This document shows, piece after piece, positions 49,619-57,950 of a stretch of 64,000 nt of DNA. The translations under genes and the position numbers were made by a program. The DNA lies in the NCBI GenBank assembly GCA_044224605.1, contig JBGAKC010000017.1:1-64000 (forward strand). Direction: 5' to 3'. Positions within the stretch are counted from its first letter, which is position 1. Every line of letters starts with the position of its first letter. The notes under the pieces are model-generated. The model saw only the letters and a list, made by a program, of their open reading frames with translations. It was not told the origin of the DNA and searched no databases. This stretch comes from UBA7672 sp044224605 (GTDB lineage: Bacteria > Pseudomonadota > Alphaproteobacteria > Caulobacterales > Hyphomonadaceae).

Positions 49619-51571
49619 ATGCTGAAACGCCTGACTCTTGCAATCGCCTGCCTGACAACCGCCGTCATGTCCGGCTCGGCCGGAGCGAAGCCGCCGCTTG
49701 AAGCGTTCGGCGATGCGCCGACCATCCGCTCCGCCAAGATATCACCCGACGGCAAGGTGATCGTCTACATCAACCGCATCAACGGCGTCGATTTTCTTGC
49801 GAAGTTCGACATCGCGACCGGCAAGAACGAAGCGCTGATCAAGATCCCCGACATCAAGGCCGGCGGTGTCAGCTTCGCGGGGCCGAACTACGTTATCCTG
49901 CGCGCCTCGATCATGACGGCGAATGGCGGCCTGACGAAGAAGTATGAGGATACGGCAGCATTCGCCTACAACCTGACGACGAAGAAGATCGTGCAGCTTC
50001 TGGTCGGCACGCAAGGCCTCTACTCATACCAGTCAGGCCTCGGCCAGATCGCGGGCATCTCGCCCGATGGCCAGTTCGCTTACATGCCCGGCTACATGGA
50101 AAAGCAGGGCTCGGACCCGACCTATGACCTGCTCAAGGTGAACCTCGACACCGGCCGCGGCGCGCGCGTTTCCGGATGGGACGGTACAAGCAACACCAAT
50201 GGCTGGATCTTGAACGACGAAGGCAAGGTGGTCGCCCGCGTCGACTACAGCGAGAAGCGCAAGCTCTACGAGATCCGCGCCTACGACAAATCAGGCGGAC
50301 AGCGCGTGATCTACTCCGAGACCACGACGGATCCCTCCCTCAGCATCGTCGGTTTCTCTGAAAAGGCAGGCACGCTGATCGCGACGCACAACCAGGATTC
50401 CGATTTCCTGCAGATGTACGAGATGTCGCTGGCCGACGGGAAACTCACCGGCCCGCTCCGATCGCGCGGGAATGCCGAGATCGAGGGCATCATTCGCGAC
50501 GAGAACAAGGTCGTCGTGGGGGTCTCCTATTCCGGCCTCTATCCCAGCTACGACATCTTTGACGAAGACCTGAACAAGAGTCTCAAGGCTGCGATCAACG
50601 CGCTGCCTGACGCAGCCGTGTCGCTGTCGTCATGGTCGGACGACTGGTCGAAAATCCTGCTCTATGCCGAGGGCGGCAAGCAGCCGGGCCGCTACATGCT
50701 GTTCGATCGCACGGCGAAGAAGCTGTCGCAGATCGCCCGCTCCCGCCCCGAGATCAAGGGGGAGGAAGTGGGTGAGGTGGTCACGATCGAATACAAGGCG
50801 CGCGACGGCCTCCCGATCCCCGCTCTTGTCACCTGGCCTGCCGGCGTGCCCGCAGACCAACGCAAGAACCTGCCGATGATCGTGATGCCGCATGGCGGCC
50901 CAGAGGCCTACGACAGCGTCGGCTTTGACTGGCTAGCGCAATTCCTCGCCAACGAGGGCTATGTCGTCCTCCAGCCCAACTTTCGCGGTTCCGGCGGCTT
51001 CGGCGCGACCTTTGCGCAGGCCGGTTACAGGCAGTGGGGCCGCAAGATGCAGGACGACGTCACCGACGGCGCCAAGGCCCTTATGACGATGGGCTGGGCC
51101 GACCCCAACCGCACCTGCATCCTCGGCTGGAGCTATGGCGGCTATGCCGCGCTCGCCGGCGGCGCTCTGACGCCTGATGTCTACAAGTGCGTGGTGGCCA
51201 TCGCCGGCGTGTCGGACCTGCGCAGCATGCTGGGCTGGGAAAAACGCGAACGTGGCGCGGAATCGACGGCGTTCGCCTACTGGACCAGTGTCATCGGCGA
51301 CATCGACCAGGACGCCGAGGCCATCGAGGCTGTCTCGCCCTATCGCCTCGCCAAGAACTTCAAGGCGCCGGTCCTGCTGATCCACGGCGGGGACGATCTC
51401 ACCGTGCCGGAACGCCAGAGCGACATGATGGAGCAGGCGCTCAAGGCGGCTGGCAAGCCCGTCACATACATGCGGATCGGCAAGGACGACCACAGCCTCG
51501 TCGCCACCGACAGCCGCAACAAGGCTCTGACCGCCATCGGCGACTTCCTGAAGGCGAATATCGGGAAATAG
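49619..51571 (+). CDS. S9 family prolyl-oligopeptidase-type serine peptidase
   Basis: A 650-aa exported peptidase. A signal peptide (MLKRLTLAIACLTTAVMSGS, cleavage near AGA-K) is followed by a beta-propeller-like N-terminal half (SAKISPDGKVIVYI, ISPDGQFAYMPGY) and a C-terminal alpha/beta-hydrolase with GWSYGGYAALAGG (nucleophile Ser505), the acid in LIHGGDDLTVP (Asp591), and the His in KDDHSL (about 625). This is dipeptidyl-peptidase/acylaminoacyl-peptidase architecture. AGAAGGGG gives a strong ribosome binding site for ATG 49619. Divergent from the SRPBCC gene. Confidence 0.9.
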   Translation: MLKRLTLAIACLTTAVMSGSAGAKPPLEAFGDAPTIRSAKISPDGKVIVYINRINGVDFLAKFDIATGKNEALIKIPDIKAGGVSFAGPNYVILRASIMTANGGLTKKYEDTAAFAYNLTTKKIVQLLVGTQGLYSYQSGLGQIAGISPDGQFAYMPGYMEKQGSDPTYDLLKVNLDTGRGARVSGWDGTSNTNGWILNDEGKVVARVDYSEKRKLYEIRAYDKSGGQRVIYSETTTDPSLSIVGFSEKAGTLIATHNQDSDFLQMYEMSLADGKLTGPLRSRGNAEIEGIIRDENKVVVGVSYSGLYPSYDIFDEDLNKSLKAAINALPDAAVSLSSWSDDWSKILLYAEGGKQPGRYMLFDRTAKKLSQIARSRPEIKGEEVGEVVTIEYKARDGLPIPALVTWPAGVPADQRKNLPMIVMPHGGPEAYDSVGFDWLAQFLANEGYVVLQPNFRGSGGFGATFAQAGYRQWGRKMQDDVTDGAKALMTMGWADPNRTCILGWSYGGYAALAGGALTPDVYKCVVAIAGVSDLRSMLGWEKRERGAESTAFAYWTSVIGDIDQDAEAIEAVSPYRLAKNFKAPVLLIHGGDDLTVPERQSDMMEQALKAAGKPVTYMRIGKDDHSLVATDSRNKALTAIGDFLKANIGK

Positions 51572-51572
51572 A

Positions 51573-51602
51573 GAAGGCCGGGTGATTGATCACCCGGCCT
51601 TC
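51573..51602. terminator. Bidirectional terminator between S9 peptidase and fadJ/fadB
   Basis: GAAGGCCGGGTGAT pairs perfectly with ATCACCCGGCCTTC across a 2-nt TG loop, a 14-bp stem. It starts two bases after the peptidase stop and lies 22 bp beyond the stop of the convergent minus-strand gene. The T-tract is short (TTCCTGTCTTC), but the stem is very stable. Confidence 0.82.
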
Positions 51603-51624
51603 CTGTCTTCATCGGAATATCAGA

Positions 51625-53847
51625 TCAGGCCGCTGCCTTCTGATCCTTAGGCGGGAAGCGCGAGTAGAAGGTCTGGCCCTTGGCCGCCATATCGCGCAGG
51701 AGCGCGTTGGGGCGGAAGCGTTCGCCATATTGTTCGGCCAGCCTGTCGCACTCGGCAACGAACTTCTTCACGCCGATCTTGAGGTCCATGTAGGAGCAAA
51801 CACCCCCAGAATACGGGGCGAAGCCCCATGCGAGGATCGAGCCGATGTCGGCGTCGCGCGCGTCGGTGATGACCCCTTCCTCGAAGCAGCGGGCGACTTC
51901 CACGCACTGCCGGAACAGCAGCCGCTTGGTCAGCTCCTCCTTCAGCGCCGGCGGGCACTCGTTCACCTTGACCTCGATCTTCTTGCCGAGATCGGGATAG
52001 AGGCGCGAGGGTTTTCCCTGTTCGTTGTAGTCGTAGAACCCCTTGCCCGCCTTGCGCCCGACGCGGTTCTGGCTGTCGACGATCCAGGCGACGACGTCGC
52101 CCGTCGGGTTCTGCTCGTAGGAGCGGCCCGTCGCCTTGGCGCTCTCGCGGCCGATCTTCAGCATAGTGTCGATGCCGACGCTGTCGGACACTTCAAGCGG
52201 CCCCATCGGCATGCCCGCCATGCGGCCAACATTCTCGATGATCGCGGGCGCAATTCCCTCGGCCAGCATGGTTAGGCCTTCTTCCGGATAGGTGCCGAAC
52301 ACGCGGCTCGTGTAGAAGCCGCGGAAGTCGTTCACTGCCACCGGCGTCTTCTTGATCTTCAGGACATAGTCCATTGTCTTGGCGAGCGTCTCTTCGGACG
52401 TCTCCTTGCCCTTGATGATCTCGACCAGACCCATCCGCTCGACCGGCGAGAAGAAGTGGATGCCGATGAAGTTGGCCGGTCGGTTCGACGCCTTGGCGAG
52501 GCCCGTAATCGGCAGCGTCGACGTATTGGTGCCCATCACGGCCGTGTCGCCGAGATGCTCCTCGATCTGCGCCGTGACTTTTGCTTTCAGTTCCGAGTTC
52601 TCGAACACCGCCTCGACGACGATGTCCGCGCCCTTTACCAAAGAATAGTCGGTCGACGGCGTGATGAGCGCGAGCAGGGCCTCGCCCTTCTCCTTGCTCA
52701 GCTTGCCGCGCGAGACGTCCTTGTCGACGATGCGCTGTGAGTAGGCCTTGCCCTTGTCGGCTGCCTCCTGGCTAACATCGAGCAGGATGGTGGGGATGCC
52801 GGCCTTGGCCTGCACATAGGCGATCCCCGCGCCCATGAGGCCCGCGCCGACAACGACGGCCTTCTTGATCTCGTAGGTCGGATAGCCGGAGGGACGCGAG
52901 GCGCCCTTCGACAGGTCCTGCATCGACAGGAAGAGCGAGCGGATCATGCCCTTCGCTTCCGGCGTCATCAGCGTCTTCACGAAATAACGGCTCTCGATGC
53001 GCAGGCCCGCGTCGATCGGAACCGACAGGCCTTCATAGACGGCCGAAAGAATGTGCTTCTGGGCCGGATAGTTGCCCCAGCTCTGCTTGGCCAGCATGGC
53101 CGAACCGAAGGTGAACACCGTCGAGCCCTGCTGCGAGTTCGGCAGGCCGCCCGGGATCTTGAACTTCGGATCGTCCCACGGCGCCTTGGCGTTCGGGTTC
53201 GCCTTCACCCACTCCTTCGCGCGGCCGACCAGCTGCGCCGTCGGCGCAAGTTCGTGCACGACGCCGAGGCCCTTGGCCTGCTCGGCCGTCATGCTCTCGC
53301 CCTGCAATAGGAACGGCGCTGCAGCCTGCGCGCCGATCAGGCGCGGAAGACGCTGTGTGCCGCCGCCGCCCGGCATCAGGCCGACCTTCGCTTCCGGCAG
53401 GCCCAGCTGCAGCTTCGGATTGTCGTTCGCCGCGATGCGATAGTGGCAGCCGAGAACGACTTCGAGGCCGCCGCCGAGGGCGAGACCGTTGATCGCCGCT
53501 GCGACCGGCTTCTTGCAGGTCTCGAGGTTGCGCAGGATCTTGTTCATCTGGAACGAGCGATCGAACGCAGCCTTCAGCTGCGCTTCCGGATCGCCCTTGT
53601 CGCCGCCACCGCCGCCCGAGCCGCCGCCAAGCTCGCCGAGGTCTGCGCCTGCACAGAAGCCGCTGGTCTTGCCTGACGTGATCACCAGGCCCTTGATCAT
53701 GGCGTTGGAGCCGACCTCGTCCGCGATCGCAGCGAGATCCTGGATCGCCCGCGCCGTGAGCGTGTTCATGGAGCGGCCGGGAACGTCGAATGTCGCAACC
53801 GCTATGCCGTCCGCGTCGATGTCGAGGCTGAAGGTTTCGAGTTTCAT
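51625..53847 (-). CDS. Fatty-acid oxidation multifunctional enzyme: enoyl-CoA hydratase/3-hydroxyacyl-CoA dehydrogenase
   Basis: A 740-aa fusion (FadB/FadJ type). The N-terminal crotonase domain has FCAGADLGELGGGSGGGGGD, where a glycine-rich insert interrupts the usual loop, and ALGGGLEVVLGCHYRIA. The central NAD-binding domain (VVGAGLMGAGIAYVQAKAGI, TNTSTLPITGLA, NFIGIHFFSPVERM) is followed by two C-terminal 3HCDH domains (RVFGTYPEEGLTMLAEGI). It performs the second and third steps of beta-oxidation. It lies downstream of the small membrane protein and thiolase genes, as the last gene of the operon. Confidence 0.93.
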   Translation of the reverse strand: MKLETFSLDIDADGIAVATFDVPGRSMNTLTARAIQDLAAIADEVGSNAMIKGLVITSGKTSGFCAGADLGELGGGSGGGGGDKGDPEAQLKAAFDRSFQMNKILRNLETCKKPVAAAINGLALGGGLEVVLGCHYRIAANDNPKLQLGLPEAKVGLMPGGGGTQRLPRLIGAQAAAPFLLQGESMTAEQAKGLGVVHELAPTAQLVGRAKEWVKANPNAKAPWDDPKFKIPGGLPNSQQGSTVFTFGSAMLAKQSWGNYPAQKHILSAVYEGLSVPIDAGLRIESRYFVKTLMTPEAKGMIRSLFLSMQDLSKGASRPSGYPTYEIKKAVVVGAGLMGAGIAYVQAKAGIPTILLDVSQEAADKGKAYSQRIVDKDVSRGKLSKEKGEALLALITPSTDYSLVKGADIVVEAVFENSELKAKVTAQIEEHLGDTAVMGTNTSTLPITGLAKASNRPANFIGIHFFSPVERMGLVEIIKGKETSEETLAKTMDYVLKIKKTPVAVNDFRGFYTSRVFGTYPEEGLTMLAEGIAPAIIENVGRMAGMPMGPLEVSDSVGIDTMLKIGRESAKATGRSYEQNPTGDVVAWIVDSQNRVGRKAGKGFYDYNEQGKPSRLYPDLGKKIEVKVNECPPALKEELTKRLLFRQCVEVARCFEEGVITDARDADIGSILAWGFAPYSGGVCSYMDLKIGVKKFVAECDRLAEQYGERFRPNALLRDMAAKGQTFYSRFPPKDQKAAA

Positions 53848-53848
53848 C

Positions 53849-54073
53849 TTACTTGCCTTCGTTGACTTGTTTTGCCTGCGGCTCCTTGCCGCCTTTCTTG
53901 ATATTGTCGGAGGCGAACACGAACAGCACCGCCCCCATCACCAGCGTCGCGGGAACCGAGATCGACAGCGCGAAACCCATGTCCCTCAGCGCTGTGTTGA
54001 GCATGAAAGTGAGGCCGATCCCCGTCAGGATGGATACAGCAATCGCGCTGATCCTGGCCTCGCCGATCTGCAT
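53849..54073 (-). CDS. Small two-span membrane protein inside the beta-oxidation operon
   Basis: A 74-aa protein with two hydrophobic segments (AIAVSILTGIGLTFMLNTAL; ISVPATLVMGAVLFVFASDN) and a charged C-terminus (KKGGKEPQAKQVNEGK). It ends 1 bp before the multifunctional enzyme start and begins 12 bp after the thiolase stop, so it is embedded in the operon. I know of no catalytic role; it may help to anchor or assist fatty acid handling at the membrane, which is inference. No family recognised. Confidence 0.75.
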   Translation of the reverse strand: MQIGEARISAIAVSILTGIGLTFMLNTALRDMGFALSISVPATLVMGAVLFVFASDNIKKGGKEPQAKQVNEGK

Positions 54074-54085
54074 CAGACACGCTCC

Positions 54086-55294
54086 CTAGACACGTTCAAT
54101 GACCGTGGCCGTACCCATGCCGGCGCCGACGCAGAGCGTGATAAGGCCGGTTTCCTTGTCCGAACGCTCCAACTCGTCGAGCATCGTGCCGAGGATCATG
54201 CCGCCTGTAGCCCCAAGAGGGTGGCCCATGGCGATGGCGCCGCCATTCACGTTCATTTTCTCGTGCGGGATGTTCAGCGCCTGCATCATGCGCAGGACAA
54301 CCGAAGCAAAGGCTTCGTTGAGTTCATAGAGATCGATGTCTTCCGGCGTCATGCCGAGCTTGCCCAGCAGCTTCTGCGTCACCAGCGACGGGCCGGTGAG
54401 CATGATGGAAGGCTCCGAACCGATCGAGGCGAAGCCCTTGATGCGGGCGCGCGGCTTGAGGCCCAGCGCATCGCCCACTTCCTTGTTGCCGATCAGCACA
54501 GCTGAAGCGCCATCCACGATGCCCGACGAGTTGCCGGCGTGGTGCACGTGGTTGATCTTCTCGACTTCCGGATAGCGCTGCTTCACGACGTCATCGAACG
54601 CCATCACGCCCATCTGCTCAAACGAGGGTGAGAGCGCCGCCAGCGTCTGCATCGTCGTATCGCCGCGCACCGTCTCGTCGTGGGCGAGTATCGTCACGCC
54701 GAGCTGGTCCTTCACCGGAATGACAGACTTCTTGAAACGCCCTTCCTTCCAGGCGCGCGCCGCGCGCTTCTGGCTTTCGACCGCGTAAGCGTCCACGTCA
54801 TCGCGCGAAAAGCCGTATTTGGTGGCGATCAGGTCCGCGCCGATGCCCTGCGGGGCAAAATAGGATTTCATCGCGATCTCAGGGTTCGACGCCCAGGCGC
54901 CGCCGTTCGATCCCATCGGCACGCGGCTCATGGCTTCGACGCCGCCGCCAATCGCCATGTCGGCCTCGCCGGTCATGACCTTCGCCGCCGCGATGTTGCA
55001 GGCTTCGAGACCCGAGGCGCAGAACCGATCGACCTGCACGCCCGCCGTGGTTTCCGAATAGTCGGCGTTCAGCACCGCGATACGCGCGATGTCCGAGCCC
55101 TGCTCGCCGATCGGCGTCACGCAGCCGAGGATCACGTCATCGATCTTGTCCGTGTTGGCGAGGCCGTTGCGATCCTTGATTGCCCTCAGCGCCTGCGTCG
55201 CCAGCTGCAGCGAGGTGATCTCGTGCAGGCTGCCGGTGTTCTTGCCCTTGCCGCGCGGGGTGCGGACTGCGTCATAAATGTAGGCTTCGGCCAT
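54086..55294 (-). CDS. Acetyl-CoA C-acyltransferase (beta-oxidation thiolase)
   Basis: A 402-aa thiolase catalysing the last beta-oxidation step. The nucleophilic Cys92 is in VDRFCASGLEACN. The second-half His is in MGHPLGATGGM and the C-terminal Cys is in LCVGAGMGTA, forming the full catalytic set. It starts MAEAYIYDAVRTPRGKGKNT. GAGGAGG precedes the ATG. A hairpin lies in the leader at 55315-55344. It sits between the acyl-CoA dehydrogenase and the small membrane protein genes. Confidence 0.93.
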   Translation of the reverse strand: MAEAYIYDAVRTPRGKGKNTGSLHEITSLQLATQALRAIKDRNGLANTDKIDDVILGCVTPIGEQGSDIARIAVLNADYSETTAGVQVDRFCASGLEACNIAAAKVMTGEADMAIGGGVEAMSRVPMGSNGGAWASNPEIAMKSYFAPQGIGADLIATKYGFSRDDVDAYAVESQKRAARAWKEGRFKKSVIPVKDQLGVTILAHDETVRGDTTMQTLAALSPSFEQMGVMAFDDVVKQRYPEVEKINHVHHAGNSSGIVDGASAVLIGNKEVGDALGLKPRARIKGFASIGSEPSIMLTGPSLVTQKLLGKLGMTPEDIDLYELNEAFASVVLRMMQALNIPHEKMNVNGGAIAMGHPLGATGGMILGTMLDELERSDKETGLITLCVGAGMGTATVIERV

Positions 55295-55314
55295 CGCGGC
55301 CTCCTCTTGAAATT

Positions 55315-55344
55315 CCGCCCCTGGGGAGAGGCAAGAAGGGGCGG
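55315..55344 (-). other. Intercistronic hairpin upstream of thiolase gene
   Basis: CCGCCCCT pairs with AGGGGCGG around a 14-nt loop, between the acyl-CoA dehydrogenase stop (55367) and the thiolase start (55294). On the minus strand it is followed by AATTTCAAGAGGAGG, not a T-run, so it is more likely an mRNA-stability or attenuation element than a terminator. Confidence 0.35.
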
Positions 55345-55366
55345 GCGCCGAAGGTCCGGCAACCCG

Positions 55367-57151
55367 TCAGAAAGCGTCGGCAGGCAGCGCCATCACGGGC
55401 GCAGCGCCTGTCTTTACCTTTGCGAGATGTGACGTAGCGTCAGGCAAGACCCTGTCAAAGAAATACCGGGCAGTAGCAAGTTTATCCGTATAGAAGCGGT
55501 CGCCACTGCCTTCCTTGGCAAGAGCTGCCCTGGCCATCTTCGCCCACATCAGCGCGAACGCAGTGAGACCAAACAACTGCAGGTAGTCGTGGCTGGACGC
55601 GCCGGCATTGTCGAAATTCGACATGCCATTCTGCATCAGCCACATCGTGGCCTCCTTCAGCTGCGCCGTCGCAGTGCGCACGCCCTCAACATAGGGCTTC
55701 ATCTTGTCGTTCGCCTCGTTCTCGGAAACGAATTCCTCAAGGTCCGAGAAGAAGCCGAACACCGCCCGCCCGCCATTGGCTGCCAGCTTCCGGCCGACAA
55801 GATCAAGCGCCTGGATGCCGTTGGTGCCTTCATAGATCAGCGCGATCCGCGCATCGCGCACGAACTGCTCCACGCCCTGTTCGCGCGTGTAGCCCGTGCC
55901 GCCATGGAGCTGCAGCGCGTCCGACGCGCACTTGAACCCGCGATCGGTGAGGAAGCCCTTGATCACCGGCGTCAGCAACGCCATCCGGTCTTCCGCCTTC
56001 TCGCGCACGTGCGCATCGGGCGAGACTTTCTCCAGGTCGCCTTGCAGCGCCGTCCAGTAGCAGAACGCACGCCCGCCTTCGGTGAACGCCTTCATGTCCA
56101 TCAGCATGCGCCGCACGTCGGGGTGCACAATGATTGGATCAGCCGGCTTGTCCGGCGACTTGGCGCCCGTGATCGACCGGCCCTGCAGACGCTCGCGCGC
56201 AAAGTCGGCCGCGTTCTGGAACGCCACTTCGGCTTGCGCGAGCCCTTGCATGCCGACGCCAAGCCGCGCTTCGTTCATCATCACAAACATGGTGCGCATG
56301 CCCTTGTGGGGCTCGCCGACAAGATAACCTGTGGCGCCTTCATAATTCATGACGCACGTCGCGTTGCCGTGGATGCCCATCTTCTCTTCCAGGCCGCCGC
56401 ACTGGAACGCGTTTCGCGCGCCCAGCGAGCCATCCGCGTTCACGAAGAACTTCGGCACGATGAAGAGCGAGATACCCTTGATGCCCTCCGGCCCGCCCTC
56501 GATGCGAGCGAGCACAAGTTGGATGATGTTCTCGGCCAGATCCTGCTCGCCGCCCGAGATCCAGATCTTCTGCCCGGTGATCTTGTAGCTGCCGTCCGGT
56601 TGCGGAACCGCCTTGGTGCGGATCAGACCCAGATCGGTGCCGCACTGCGGCTCGGTCAGGTTCATCGTGCCAGACCATTTGCCCGTCATCATGTTGGGCA
56701 GATACGTCTTCTTCTGTTCGTCGGAACCGCCTGTTTCAATGGCTTCAGCGGCGCCGCGCGTCAGGCCCGGATACATCGAGAAAGCCATATTGGCAGACGA
56801 ACACATCTCCAGCACGGGGATCGCCACCACGCGCGGCAGACCCTGTCCGCCCCATTGCTGATCGGCCGACATCGCGATCCAGCCGTCGTTCGACATCTGC
56901 TGGTAGGCTTCGCGGAACCCCTTCGGCGTCGTCACCGAACCGTCCGGGTTCCGCCTGCAACCTTGCTTGTCGCCGATCGCATTGAGCGGCTGGAGAACTT
57001 CGGTCGCGAACGCCGCGCCGCCATCGAGAACAGCATCAACGATATCTGGCGGGGCATCCGAGAACCGCGGCAGATTCGCGTATGTCCCTATCTCAAGCAC
57101 TTCATTGAGCAGGAACTTCATGTCCCTGAGCGGCGCCTGATATCTGGGCAT
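55367..57151 (-). CDS. Acyl-CoA dehydrogenase
   Basis: A 594-aa FAD enzyme of the first beta-oxidation step, of the long (about 600-aa) bacterial class with a C-terminal extension. It begins MPRYQAPLRDMKFLLNEVLE. The FAD/substrate blocks are GTMNLTEPQCGTDLGLIRT and TGQKIWISGGEQD, and the catalytic base is in the ALIYEGTNGIQALDLVGRKL segment. The long C-terminal helix bundle (LKEATMWLMQNGMSNFDNAG) identifies this class. A MerR regulator gene is 108 bp upstream on the same strand. Confidence 0.93.
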   Translation of the reverse strand: MPRYQAPLRDMKFLLNEVLEIGTYANLPRFSDAPPDIVDAVLDGGAAFATEVLQPLNAIGDKQGCRRNPDGSVTTPKGFREAYQQMSNDGWIAMSADQQWGGQGLPRVVAIPVLEMCSSANMAFSMYPGLTRGAAEAIETGGSDEQKKTYLPNMMTGKWSGTMNLTEPQCGTDLGLIRTKAVPQPDGSYKITGQKIWISGGEQDLAENIIQLVLARIEGGPEGIKGISLFIVPKFFVNADGSLGARNAFQCGGLEEKMGIHGNATCVMNYEGATGYLVGEPHKGMRTMFVMMNEARLGVGMQGLAQAEVAFQNAADFARERLQGRSITGAKSPDKPADPIIVHPDVRRMLMDMKAFTEGGRAFCYWTALQGDLEKVSPDAHVREKAEDRMALLTPVIKGFLTDRGFKCASDALQLHGGTGYTREQGVEQFVRDARIALIYEGTNGIQALDLVGRKLAANGGRAVFGFFSDLEEFVSENEANDKMKPYVEGVRTATAQLKEATMWLMQNGMSNFDNAGASSHDYLQLFGLTAFALMWAKMARAALAKEGSGDRFYTDKLATARYFFDRVLPDATSHLAKVKTGAAPVMALPADAF

Positions 57152-57247
57152 ATATCCTCACCTTCCCGTCATGCCGTGGCGACACGAGCCGAGGGCTCCG
57201 AAAGCTGAACGCCTCGGCCTAATATCACCACGACGATTGCCGTCGAG

Positions 57248-57264
57248 CCTGACTTTGCGTCAGG
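57248..57264. repeat. Inverted repeat at the 3' end of the MerR gene
   Basis: CCTGAC-TTTGC-GTCAGG overlaps the MerR stop codon (57260-57262). It is in the gap between the regulator and the acyl-CoA dehydrogenase gene and could be a weak transcript end or an operator for the downstream operon. Confidence 0.35.
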
Positions 57265-57718
57265 AGTCCAGATGCGCTGCGTCGCCGTCGAGTCCAGCGC
57301 GGGCGACGCGCTCGTAAGCACGCGCGGACTGTTCGACTTCAGCGCCGGGCCCGAGTTCCTGAAGCTTCTCTTCGGTCCACTTGACGCCCTTGTTCAGCGT
57401 CTCGAGCGCCGCCTCGATGTCCTCACGCTGCTTCTCCAGATTCTTGATCTGCTCGCGGGACTTCTTGAGCGACAGCTTCAGCTGCGCGCGGTGGCCTTCG
57501 AGGGTGTAGAGGTCGAGGATTTCGCGGATATCAGACAGCGAGAATCCGACGCTCTTGCCCTGCAGGATAAGCTTCAACCGTGCGCGGTCCCGCGTCGAGT
57601 AGACGCGGTTCAGCCCGTCACGCGTGGGCGAAAGCAGTCCCTTGTCCTCGTAAAAGCGAAGCGCGCGCGGCGTCACCTGAAATTCTCGCGCAAGCTCGCT
57701 GATGGTGTAGTGTTTCAA
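57260..57718 (-). CDS. MerR-family transcriptional regulator of fatty/branched-chain acid catabolism
   Basis: A 152-aa regulator. The winged-helix N-terminus KHYTISELAREFQVTPRALR, then FYEDKGLLSPTRDGLNRVYS, is the MerR DNA-binding domain. A long coiled-coil dimerisation helix follows (QLKLSLKKSREQIKNLEKQR). It lacks metal-binding cysteines, and its pattern is that of the LiuR group that senses acyl-CoA or branched-chain intermediates. TTG 57718 is supported by GGGAGG at 6 nt. It lies directly above the beta-oxidation genes on the same strand, a typical arrangement for a dedicated regulator. Confidence 0.82.
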   Translation of the reverse strand: MKHYTISELAREFQVTPRALRFYEDKGLLSPTRDGLNRVYSTRDRARLKLILQGKSVGFSLSDIREILDLYTLEGHRAQLKLSLKKSREQIKNLEKQREDIEAALETLNKGVKWTEEKLQELGPGAEVEQSARAYERVARAGLDGDAAHLDS

Positions 57719-57794
57719 TCTCTGCCTCCCGTTGCATTTTTTATCTGCTCTGTGGGGGAGCACAGGCTGCGTCATTCAATTAACGCTCAGTAAC

Positions 57795-57803
57795 ACGTAA
57801 CGT
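57795..57803 (-). promoter_or_regulatory. ACGT palindrome upstream of MerR gene, candidate operator
   Basis: ACGT-A-ACGT is a perfect palindrome with a 1-nt centre 77 nt upstream of the MerR start, flanked by a GTAAC direct repeat (57790-57794 and 57797-57801). MerR proteins bind short inverted repeats between -35 and -10 elements of their own promoters. The distance is compatible with autoregulation, but no consensus was tested. Confidence 0.35.
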
Positions 57804-57867
57804 CAGCTGCCCCTTAGGTCAATCTGGGGCACATACCGTCTTTCGGAAGACGGGAAGCAACCAACGT

Positions 57868-57881
57868 TTAACCACCGTTAA
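57868..57881 (+). promoter_or_regulatory. Paired TTAA motifs, CtrA-like site upstream of the PodJ-like gene
   Basis: TTTAACCACCGTTAACC contains two TTAA boxes separated by 6 nt (57868-57871 and 57878-57881). The cell-cycle regulator CtrA of Caulobacter-type bacteria binds TTAA-N7-TTAA, so this is one base short. It lies 70 bp before the start of the PodJ-like gene, whose Caulobacter counterpart is cell-cycle controlled. The one-base mismatch lowers confidence. Confidence 0.4.
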
Positions 57882-57950
57882 CCGTATCCCGGCCAACTGG
57901 CCGTTGGTGCGGGTTTGCAGCAGGTTTTGCAGCCCGATTCGGAGCTGGAG

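Noticed and set aside
57868..57881. Full CtrA consensus site
   Set aside because: The spacing is 6 rather than 7 nt, so it is reported only as CtrA-like.
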